Positions 24,290-35,200 of a stretch of 64,000 bases of DNA are shown here, piece by piece. Position 1 is the stretch's first letter. Each line of letters starts with the position of its first letter. The notes under the pieces were generated by a model. It was not told the DNA's origin, did no database searches, and saw only the letters and a program-made list of their open reading frames with translations. Location of the stretch: the NCBI GenBank assembly GCA_020746105.1, contig CM036636.1, forward strand, positions 3,348,001 through 3,412,000. The letters are read 5' to 3'. The stretch comes from Trogon surrucura. Its lineage: Eukaryota > Chordata > Aves > Trogoniformes > Trogonidae. Both the position numbers and the translations under genes were made by a program.

Positions 24290-25021
24290 CTCTGTACACT
24301 GTGCTAAGCTTAGAGGCTCAGCGAGAGCCCGTGTCCCCGCTGTATTGCGAGTCGCTCTGGCTTCCCGCGGCTCCCTCCGGAGCGGGAGGAGGTTTGAGCG
24401 CGACGCTCGCTCGCAGAGCCAGTTCCACCCCGGGGCTCCTGCGTGTGGTTCCTCTCCTCCGGGGCCGGAGGGAGATGAAACATTCATGGCTCTTTGGCCC
24501 CCGAGCGCGGCTTGATGCAGAAGTGGTTTTATGCTTTGTGTTTTTTAGTGCAGTCACGCTATCCCTGCCATGCACGGGCTTTTCAGGTGAGCAGTAATGC
24601 TCAACCCAAAGGTATAATTGCGGCGCTTATGGTCAATGTAATACTGATTCGACTCTCCTGGCAGATGGATTTCAAAAGCGTTCTCCTTCGTGTCAGTGCC
24701 AGTAAGCAGTTGCTGCGTTCCTAGGGGAAGAAAATGTCGCATACTCAGTTCTTTAGAAATGTGTATTCTTATTAAAAATACATATTCTGTATTTCTGAAA
24801 GAAAGGGAGGAAGAGAGCATAAAGCAGCCAGAGGGAGAAATGTCCTGTTCTGAGGACCAGGAGGGTTTATTCCTTTTGGATGTTTTGTTCCCAAGGAATT
24901 CTCCCGGAGCCAAGCGCCGGAGCGGAGGCGGTGTGCAGACCTGCCTGCGTGCTGCCGGCCACGGCCGCCGCGGCGGCGAGCGCCTGACCCGGGAGTTTTC
25001 TGAGTACAGGGGGTATGCGAG
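24290..25021 (+). other. CpG-rich block with splice-like signals (possible promoter or exon region)
   Basis: Two GC/CpG-rich segments (about 24330-24480 and 24895-25000, the latter with GGCCGCCGCGGCGGCGAGCG) flank a less rich middle. A good acceptor (a T-rich tract ending TTTTTTAG at 24541-24548) is followed 38 bases later by a strong donor (TTTCAG then GTGAGC at 24587). A second strong donor (GCGAG then GTAAAG at 25022) ends an open frame that starts at 24690 and stays open to that donor. These features would suit an alternative first exon or a long non-coding RNA promoter, but I recognise no protein. Strand and function are inference only. Confidence 0.35.
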
Positions 25022-25611
25022 GTAAAGCTTCAAGGGGCAGCTTCCTGCTTTGCTGGAAAGAGGCAGAAAGACATTTTGAATCTTGTCAAGTTGTATGCCT
25101 TTTTCTCTTTCTTTTTTTTTTTTTTTTTCCCCTTTTGCCTGAACTGCCGCATCTTGCCCAAATGTAAACGCCGGCCGAGGGGCTGCAGCCTCCCCAGGAC
25201 CTCAGCCCGTGCTGGTTCAGCCTGTTCCATTCTCGAGGCCCTGGAGAGTGTTGTCAATTAAAACACTTACATTCCCCTTGCGAGCTGTGCCCCGTTTGGA
25301 TGAGCGGTTTCCCTGTGGATGGGCGAGGGCGGCTGTGCTGGGCAGCCACGGGTGTGCAAGAGCAGTTGGGTCCTGCCACCCCATTTGGCCACTGCTCCCG
25401 GGTGTTTGGTGCCAACCAGCAGTCAGGGCGGAAGCTTTGTCTTCGTGCCCTTGAGTAACACGTGCCACTCGTTCAACTGTTTTCAGTGCTGGGCTGCGTG
25501 CTGGCATGTGAAACATTTTCAGGATACTGAACTGAGGCTGATGCTCGCTCTGGCAAGCAGGCTGCAACGTCATTGCTCTGTCAATGTATGCATTTGTCGG
25601 GTATGGGGCTC
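25022..25611. other. Unique non-coding DNA with T run
   Basis: Holds a 17-base T run at 25112-25128 and moderately GC-rich sequence before the next CR1. No gene is supportable. Confidence 0.5.
25112..25128 (-). repeat. Poly-T run (17 bases)
   Basis: Uninterrupted T17 within a pyrimidine-rich stretch. It is not preceded by an AG acceptor at useful distance. Confidence 0.85.
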
Positions 25612-26171
25612 CTGCTCGCCAGCATGAGCCGGCAGGGCGCTCGTGCAGCCCAGAAGGCCAGCCGCATCCTGGGACGTATCAGAAGCGTAGCCAGCAGGGC
25701 AAGAGAGGTGATTCTCCCCCTTTACTCTGCTCTTGTGAGACCCCAAATACCTCAAACACTGTGTCCAGTTCTGGTGTCCCCACCATAAGATCTATTGGAG
25801 CGCATTCAGAGGAGGCCACAAAGATGATCCAGGGACTGGAGCACCTCTGCTATGAGGACAGGCTGCGGGAGCTGGGATTGTTCAGTCTTGAAAAGACAAT
25901 ACTTCAGGGGGACCTAAGAGCTGCCTTCCAATACCTGAAGGGATCCTACAGGAAGGCTGGGGAGGGACTTGGTACAAAAGTGTCGACTGATAGGACAAGG
26001 GGAAATGGGTTTAAGTTGAAGGAGCATAGATTTAGATTAGATCTTAGGAAGAAATTCTTTGTTACGAGGGTGGCAAGACTTTGGAATAAATTGCCCAGAG
26101 ACGTTGCTGCTGCCCCCTCCCTGGAGGTGTTCAAGACCAGGTTGGACAGAACCTTGAGTAGCCTGATCTAG
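25612..26171 (+). pseudogene. Remnant of CR1 ORF2 C-terminal region
   Basis: Coding remnant inside the CR1 copy. It is about 185 codons long, in two frames separated by a frameshift near 25740-25800, with no start codon of its own and no catalytic reverse transcriptase residues. It cannot make a working protein. The long open stretch (25584-26171) reflects recent insertion rather than selection. Confidence 0.85.
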
Positions 26172-26260
26172 TTGAGAGGTGTCCCTGCCCGTGACAGGGA
26201 GGTTGAATTAGATGGTCTCTAAGGTCGCCTCCAAACTAGGCCATTCTATGGTTCTATGAA
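25612..26260 (+). mobile_element. CR1 LINE 3' part (plus strand) with ORF2 C-terminus and intact 3' end
   Basis: This is the clearest CR1 copy. Early on one frame reads AAQKASRILGRIRSVASR and REVILPLYSALVRP, a conserved C-terminal part of CR1 ORF2. Between about 25740 and 25800 the frame shifts, and a second frame continues with [53 protein letters not shown] and [19 protein letters not shown], then stops at 26171. The 3' tail follows (TTGAGAGGTGTCCCTGCCCG, GAGGTTGAATTAGATGG) and ends in CCATTCTATGGTTCTATG. It is 5'-truncated: endonuclease and reverse transcriptase core are missing. It lies inverted to, and is very similar to, the copy at 19553-20222. Confidence 0.95.
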
Positions 26261-29200
26261 CCAATAATTGCTGTTTTGTGTGACAGCCACAGCTCTCATT
26301 GTCCTAACCCACCAAATCTCCTCCGAGGTGCATGAGAGCCGGGCATGGGTTCTTGTCATTTCTGCACACGCATTCATGTTCCTGCCTGTCCTTGGGGGTT
26401 AATTCTTATCTCTCGTGCACCCGCGATACCTCAGTAGGTTTCAGCAGCGCTCACAGGTTGTGGGTGGATCTGTGCGTTGCATGTGCAACAAAAAGCAAGG
26501 AGGAGTCGGAACAGGCAAAAGCAAAATAATCCAAAATTGGCATCATGAAACCTTTACAGAGTTTTGTATTCTCATTTTGAGGAGTTGAAGTTGCGGTTCT
26601 TCCCAGTGAAGTATTCAACAGTGTCAACAATTTTCCACAACATAAAAAAAAATAAAATATGTGTTTGGAAAAGCATTTTCTTCTTACCAAAAAAATTATT
26701 TAAGCTGAAAAATAATTTCAGCCATCTCTCATATATACAAACTTAATTCTGCTATAACCTACAGTAAACCTGAGTGTACTGGGACCTAAAAGTTATTAAT
26801 TTTTTCTACTCTCAGCTTATAGTGTATTGTTGAAAAATAACCAAATCTGTTACACAGGTACAGGCGATGAAGGCACAATACCTTTGTGCAACCCTGCAGC
26901 AGGGGTGTTTGCCCCTACCTTGCAGGATACAATTGGTTTTAGTGCCTTGTTATTTAGCCTAAATAAAAAATCCGGTGATGTGAGAATGCTGCTTTTGAAT
27001 AGTGAGATCCAGTACCGAAATTTGTGTTGTCGCATCCTAATTTAGGAGGTGACTTTTGCTGTTACAACTGACTGGCTTTTTCCATGGCACATGGTCTGTG
27101 GGGGTGGGAAAGAGTGTGTTACAGACGTCGCCTGGTGATATTATTCCTTCTCTTAGGCAAATAGAAATTCATCCAAATTTACTGAATCCCACAGCAATTC
27201 TCTTTCTGAAACAGCCACGTTTGCGACGGACACAATTTTAGCTGTTAGTAGAGATTGAAACTGTGGCCAAAAGCTTGAAGTGATAACTGAAAGGAAAACT
27301 AAAAGCGTGAATTACTTGGCTTGAACTAATACCCCTTAGCAGAGAGGAGTGACGGAGCTGCGTTTGCTGGGGGATGAGCAGGTCTCACCCGGGCAGCTTA
27401 TGGAGCAAAGGTGTTGGTGGTAGATGGCTGCAGAGGAATAAATCCTGTCCTCAGGTGAACTAAAAAGTACCATCCAGAATCGATCTCCAGTGCCGCTCTC
27501 TGACTTGAGGAAGCAGGACGGGGTCACGCCGTAGGTACTTCAGACAGCGTCATTTCAAATCCAAATTTTAGTTGCCGTTCTTGGAGGCTGTTGAACTATG
27601 TCATGAATTAAGGCCAAGTCTGGGAAAGAATAATAGAAATCTTTCTAAATATGATGAAGTAATATTATTCTCTTCAGCGATAGTAAATAGATAGTATACT
27701 TACTGTGGCAATACTGTTTTTTCTTTAATTTTTATTATTATTGTTTTGTAACGGTGCAGAGTACCAATCATATGCTAAGCTAGTCAAGTGAAGTCTTTTT
27801 CACAGAACAAAATCAGATTTATGGCTATTGAGGGAATATTTGACTTGACTGAATAAATAGCACCAGCAAATTTGTGGTCATTGTAGTCCTGATCAAAACC
27901 TCAACATTTTCCAAGAAGCGAGGCCGATGGTCTCACCCAGAGCTCCATCCGTTTGCATCAGCAACTGGAATGTATCAGAGTCAGAAGTTCAGTGGACAGA
28001 GAAATGACTCACTTCTTTTTTGACTAACAATAAAGTCATTCAGCTGAAGTGGAGACAAGTCATATCTGATATCATATTTTTATATACTTTTTGCTTATTA
28101 TAATTTATTTTCTTGAGATTGATACTGAGCAGAGAAATATGATGCATTGTTCTGAAATTAAATTTGAATCTGTATCAAGGCAATTTAATCCCACTTGGAG
28201 TTGGTGGATAAAGGAGCAAGCATAACCTCCGATAATTCCCTTGCTCATAGTTGGCTTTTTCTCATGCACAACAATTTAAAACAAAATCACTTTCTCTAAT
28301 GAGAGGCTATAAATTACTACTTTAATGAGACACATGAAGTTTGAAGATTTGAATTCCCACATTCCTCTTATCTGTAAGCCTGGGTTCCTCAAGGGATGGA
28401 GAAGGATCCATAGTGCTGAATTTCTGTGCTATAACATCGTCCAGTATTAAGATGATTATTACAATATCATTAAGTCCCAGATGGGAATCTGGAATTCAGC
28501 ATGCTGAGTATTGTTTCCATCTAATGTAAGAGTCTTAAAATGCTTCGAATTGAAACAAAAATTGGGAGGGGAACTTGGATCTGCCCAAAACCAAAGAGCG
28601 ATGTGGTGACATAGTTTCTCACAGTTCCTCCTACGCTTGTTCCTACAAGTGCACTGGTTTGTGTTTCAGTAACTTATTTTTCATATAGATATTGACATCT
28701 GCATTCTCCCTTGCAAAATGCTGTTTGGAAAGGATCCACAATGCCAAAACCAACCCTACGTTTTCCCTCGGGATGTGTTTAGCGTGTGGCTCTAGGTGCT
28801 GGCAGGTCTGGCACGTGGTCCCTGAGAGTGACAAATGCTTTGTGACCTTGTGTAAGGTTTGAGCAGGAGGAGTACTCTGGTGGGGAGCAATCTTTGGGTT
28901 CCATGTCATGGCTGTTAACTTCTGCCCTTGTGGGATCACTACGAGCTTCTCTTTTCCTGACCTCACCCCGCAGCACGCGCAGAAGATAGCTGGGGGAAGG
29001 TCTGTTTGCAGCATCGCTGCCGTGCTGGTACTGCTGCAGTCCTCGGGGGGTCACTGGCTCCTCAGGGGATGGCTCTCACCCGCACAACTGTCCAGGGGGC
29101 TTCTCCCTTCAGAGGCTTTCAGAAGTCAGCTCGGATGGGTCCCAGCCAGGGAAAACACGGAGTTTGTGGGTGGGGGCTGTGGGCTCGCACCAGTGAGGCA

Positions 29201-32200
29201 CGACCGGCCTTTGAAGAGGTCGTTCATGGGGGATCTCTGAGGAGGAGCCATATAGCACTTGTGGCCGAAGAGGGTTGTGCATCTGTAAGGAACTGCTGTT
29301 TACTCACAATTATGTCTCTCTCTCTCCATTTCTATACTAAATGCGTAGAGCACAATGTATTGATCATGCAAATGCTGCCCTGGCTGGCCCAATGCATTCT
29401 TCACTGATGCTCTTCCATCATAAGTAATGCAATAAGAGCACAGAGTATGATTGCTTAGGTTATTCTTCTTTCTTGAAGAAAGGCAGCTTGTTTCATTTAT
29501 TCTCCATAAACTGTCCAGTTGCTGATATGCTAGCACTACAATTTGAGGTATTAGCATATTTATAAACCGGCGTGTTTCTGGTTGTTGCTGGTGTTTTGCC
29601 TCTGCCAAGACCAGCCCAAGGCAGAGCAGTCTCAGCAGACTTTATGTATGTGTCTTCGTCTCTGAAGATGTGTTCTTTTTGATGTGGACTTTCATTTATT
29701 ATGTATTTATACAGCACTTACCATCCTGAAAATCCTGATTGGATTGATTTCTAGCACTTGGGCAAAAGAAACCTTATGCAATAACAATCATTGTCCCTTG
29801 TTGCCTTTCAGACGCTGCAAAATTTAAGCAGACTACATTCTTAAAAGAGGGCTAATTAAGTAAAGTTGTTCTGCACAGAGAACCAGTGTTTCTCAAATGC
29901 TTTCAAAACCGTAAAACAATCTGCGAGTAGCCAACAAAAAAGTATGTTAACAATGGCCAAATCAAACAGTGATTCAGAATTCGAATTAAAGGTCATAAAA
30001 ACCCTGTATGCATTAATCACCGAGCTCTGGTATGAATATTAATAGCAGCTGAGAGCCGTTGAGTAGATGTTTTAGCTTAATTTTAAGCGTTAATTAAACA
30101 TGTATTAAAACTTAACCTCCATCCCAACACATCCTATGATTCTAAATACTTCATAGGTAAAAAGCTACAAGAAGGGCTGGGTGAAAGTGTGGGCTGTTGC
30201 TGCCTGTTAGTTTGAGTTAGATGTGTCACCAGTAGGAATCAGATTGGTGTGAAAATACAGTTTAGGAATCCGTATTTGCAGTATCTCAGAGCTATATATC
30301 CTGCAGTAAGGTCCTTGCAATACCAAGCTTGAAGATATTTGTGAGAAGGTTAAATTTCAGACTACAGTTATCTAAATGATTTCTGCACTAAGCTTATCTC
30401 TGGACATTTTCTCTCTGCCCTAACCCAGTTCTCAAGAAATTCTTTGTGGACAAGATCTGGTGCAGGAGATAAATGATGGCTATTCAGAATGGGTGGCTTA
30501 ACGGCTAATTTGCTTCTCGCCTTTAAAATCTGCGAAATGTCCAAAGGAAATGCCAAAAATTGTGAGACAAACACGTCAAGCGTTTACATTTTGAATCTGC
30601 TGAAAAGACAATTTTAACTGGGTTTGCAGAGACTGAACATTTCTCCCTTTGCAGAGATCTAAGCCTAAGCTGCTCTTTACTTGGCACACGAGTGTTTCTA
30701 CACATCGTAATGTCTTTCTACTTCTGTTCCTTGTTATTACAAATAATTCTGCTTGATCTTGATATTATGGTTTAATGTTGATATATCAGAAAGAAGGACA
30801 ATAGCTAGGTAGGTGAACTTGGGGCATCAATGGAAGTGACCCATGAAGTTAAAGAAAATTAAACTCTGGAAACAGCTGTGACTGGTAGAAAATGCTGCTG
30901 AGGAGGCTGGGAGCCCTGCAGCACTTCACAATGCATCTCTGAATTCCTAGACCTTTACAGATATCCACGTATCTGTACTTGTAATCCCTAACAAAATGGG
31001 GTTCCAGTTTTGAATTGAGGCTCTGGTTACTTGCCTAGTAAAAGCAATGGATATATTAATGTTAAGTGGGAAGGAATGGTACGTGTCAGCAGGCAGGCAG
31101 CAAATGCCCTTTTCTAGTAATTGCACTTATTGAGGATAATGGTCAGGGGAAATTACCTAATATTCTTCCTTTTTCCCCCTCCCAGAATTCCTGTGCTATT
31201 CATTGACACGTTGTAGGTTTTTTCAGTAGTGTTTCCTAATGAGCTGTGAGACTGCAAAAGGTGCAGGTGAGGTTTAGTTGACCTTCTTGGCCCGAATTCA
31301 CACTAGTTGGAGACGTCGTAGAGGTCAGTCCTCTGTTTCCTTTCAGGAACTGCTCAATAACAGTTTTACTAATTTACATGTGAAAAAATGAATTAGTGTT
31401 TCAGATAAAACCATCTGGTCCTGCAAATGCATTGGATGCCTGGTTTTGGACGGTCTGTGATTCCGGGGCTCAAGGGCTTGCTTTAGGAAGCGAGGGATTT
31501 GTACATGAGGGATTCCTTACCCAAAAGACCTTATGCATCTTGAAATTTTCAGCTCAAACACCTGCTGGCACACGTATACAGGCAGGAGAAAGTGTGTGTT
31601 GTTCTGCCATGCTTGCATGTGAGCCCAAACCACGGCCAGCGCGGGGCTTGGGTGGGAGACGTTTGCAGAATGAGCTGTGGGCCGAGTGGTGGGAGCAGGA
31701 GTTTCTGCGTGGCAAGAGAGTCTTCCTTCACGGTTTGATGCTCTGTTGCCAGCGCCTGGCACTGCTGCTCAGCGGAGGTCCGGTGGTAGGAGTTCATTTG
31801 GAAACCTGTAAAATCAAAATTTTACCTCTGGGTTGCAAAAAGGTCTTTACAAATATCATAGATTTAGTCGCAGTGTACTGGCTGAATTGCAGAAGGCATA
31901 AACTTTATTTGTACCGCGGCTCCTCTGTGCGATTCCAGCGGGTGTGAGCACTTGCCGTTTGGCCGTACCTGCGGAGCTGCTGTGCTTGCCCTTTGTGGCA
32001 ACTACATGTCGATGGCAGACTAAGTGCTAAACGTGTTCCGTTGGGATCCTTCCCGATAAAAATGATATGCAGATTTATTCTTTACATTACATTTATTTAT
32101 ATCCCAGCTGACGTGGTAGTAGAGGAGAAGTGGATCCTCAGGAAATGTAAATTAGCGAATGCCCATTGCTCTCTGCCAAGAATCTGTCCAGGATGTCTTC

Positions 32201-35200
32201 GGTCACACAAGTTGTAATCGGACAGAGGAATATCTCTGTCTTCCAAGGTCTTGTCAAGCACTTGGTTCTTCACTTAAACCATCTTCTGAGTCTGGAAGAG
32301 GTTTTCTTTGCCGGCCTGAGAGACAGATACCTTTTAAAATTGCTCATCCTTCCCTGCCTACCCTTGCCTGTTGTTCCTATCCCCTGCGCTACGGGAGCGA
32401 GCTGTTCTGCCCGGCACAGAGCGTGTCCTGAGACATCCTCGTGTGAGGAGACAGACAGCCTGGCAGCATCCTACAGCCGAGCTGGTTGTCATCCTCACAA
32501 GGCAGAAATAGGAGAAATTGGCATTGTCAGGGGAAGTGCTTGGCTGTTTCGAACTTCCCCGCGTGTCTGGTGCAGCTCTCCACTCCTGCAGGGGAGCTTG
32601 CGAAACGTGCAGTCCCCTAAAATCCTTTTACGAGTGCTTTATTGATAAGCTACTGGTTTACACTATTGGAATGACTTGATGCAAATAAAAATCTGCAAGA
32701 ACGAAAGGTCATGTGGGCTGCAAAACCGAGCGTCTGAAACTTTTGAAGAACCCTCTCTTTGCGTAAGAGGCAGAACTGGTTTGGAAGAATTTCAGTAAAA
32801 ATATTAATATCTTCATGAACAGGAATAATCTGGATTATTCCAAATTTCTCGTAGGGAAGGCTCAGTTTTTTATAGATATTCTTTTATCCAGCAACAAAGA
32901 ATTCTAAATTATATAATAGCTGAAATTAAGCTAAATTTAGAGAAAGGAACACCAAGTAAAAGTGATCTAAGGCAGAACAGAATAACCTTAAAAGTTTAAA
33001 AGGGGAGCATTCCACTATCCAGCCTGGTTTGTTTTCTTCCTTTTGCTCATTAGCTCTGTACATTCTGTAATTTCTACTTTTTTGGTCTGGTTTGGACACA
33101 GGGATGGGAGGGAGGGAGAATCTTCAAAATGCTGAAAACCTTTTCAGACCAGAGCAAGAGAGAAATGACTCTGGGTCACCCGGAGGAGGCCAACGCAGCG
33201 TTCCTGCTGCCCCAGGTACTCCACAAAGTCTGCTCTACCTCGACTTCACTACGAAGGGAATTAACGTCCCTCTTACCTTGGACGCTGGTTCATGGGCTGT
33301 ATTTCTCATGACTGTTGTTTTATTTGCATTTTAGCTAGGTGTACTACCATAACAATTAGTTCTTCAGGCTTTCTGTGGAAGTTCCTTCATTCTGAGGTCA
33401 GAAAAGCTTCGCTCTGCTGAGAAGTTTCTGAGGAGAAGGAAGCCAGCAAAGCAGGGAGCTTGTTAGCAGAGCCCGTCTATGCTTTGGATTGATTTTGTTT
33501 TCTCTAATGGCTTGATCATAACAGTTGCACTTTAATTTTTGCACAGGGTTGTGCACATTTCAGGCAATGTAAATATATACATTGGCATGCTTATTAGCTC
33601 TGCTGTTTAAGTTACGGATATTTGATAGTGTATAATAAAACCAAGCGGTCCTGTATACCATTTGTCATGCTGAGCTTGGACTCATCTCTTTGTACTCCCA
33701 CTCCACCCTTTCCAACTTCATTATATTCCAAATGCTCCTCCTTGCTTGGAACAAAATCAATCCTCGTTTTGCTTTGGGTGGAAGAGGAGAAATGTGTGCT
33801 GGGATTTTTCAGTGCACAGAGCTGCGTGCAGACTTAATACTCGCTTAAACGATAAGCGTGGGGCTTCCCTGGGGGTTGGGGGGAACGTTGTAAGACAGCT
33901 GAGGTCATGGTCACAGCCTCAGCCCCCATGTATTAAACTGCAGAAAGAAGGGGAAATATGAGAGGGCCCTTTCCACTTATCGGGAAGGAATACTACTGTG
34001 ACTGCTGCTTCCCTGAGCTGCCATGTGCTGCAGGCAGAATAGTAAGGCCCTGCAGCTCTGAGAAGTGATTTTTTGTTTAATCTTCCCTCCATTTCAAAAC
34101 ACTGTTTTCCCCCGCTAGCCCAGTCTGTGTGTCCCTTGCCGAGGGACTGGCTTGTGGCACTGGCTAAAAGCATCGGGTCTGGGTTGGAGCGGTGCTAGAG
34201 GACGTATTTTTCAAACTGAAGGATGAAAGTCTCTAGTTGAGGTTTAGGGGATGGTATTTATACACCCAGAGAGGTTAAAAAATGTGGGTTTCTAATTCTG
34301 CTGGGAGTCAGGTGCTGATTTACCCGTATAACTGGCTCTAGGCGAGGTGCCGGTGGTGAGGCAGAGGCGGGAGAAGTCCCAGTGTAAATGTCAGAGTGAC
34401 ACAGTCCCCAGTCTGTGGCCTGCCTTGCAGGAGACTCCGCTCCACAGCTTATACCAACCGAAAGGAATAAATGCTCTAGAGACTTCTCCCTGCCTTGGTA
34501 CTCCCGGTGTGGGCGGGTTATTGGGGTGTACGTTGTTCTCAGGGGTGTCCTTGGCCCTCGCCTCCCTTCTCTTCCCACAATGACCCAAGGCTCAGGCAAA
34601 CCCTCAGAGCTTTCCTCTGAAACTCTTGAAATTATCCAGCGTTGCCAAAAGAAAGGATTTGCTGACAGTCAGAATCCTATTGGCAAACCTAGGTGGATTT
34701 ATGATCTTGGGTGGAAACCAATTTGAACTATAATTTTACATGAATCTGATCCCTCTCCTGAGCCAGGCAAAACTTCATGATTCTGGCTGATTTTTCACAC
34801 TCGGCTTTGGAGCACTTTTGTTCAAATTTGAACCGAAGATAAAACTCTGGGCCGGTGATTCTGTACAAGCCAAAACTTCAAGCCTGTGTAAATAGATACG
34901 ACACTGTTCCCTGCTTCTTGGTGTCTCTAGCTGTAGGTTGAATAGCTTGATGCCTCCTGTTTGGTTGCCTTTTCCCCAAAGGGGCACATCAGGAGTTACA
35001 TACGTGCTCCAGAATATAAACCGGAAAAACGTGTTTAAACACATGCCAGCATTTCATGTTATTATGACAATTGCTGTAATTATTAAAGGTATTACAATAG
35101 TGCCTCCCCTACTCTTTGCACCTTTCACTCCCCACACAGATGCAGTAATGAGTGGCAGGTTTGATACTCCGGGGTCAGTTTCTGCTTCTGCTCCAGACAC

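Noticed and set aside
24554..25033. A 159-codon minus-strand open frame in the CpG-rich block
   Set aside because: Low stop frequency in GC-rich DNA explains it; no family is recognised and the splice-like signals seen there are on the other strand.
31396..31947. A 183-codon plus-strand open frame
   Set aside because: No recognisable domain, open frames on the opposite strand over the same bases, and no convincing promoter or splice context.
34310..34420. A second possible copy of the amniote inverted-repeat element
   Set aside because: Only a GGAGTCAGGTGCTGATTTAC string fits, without the other end.
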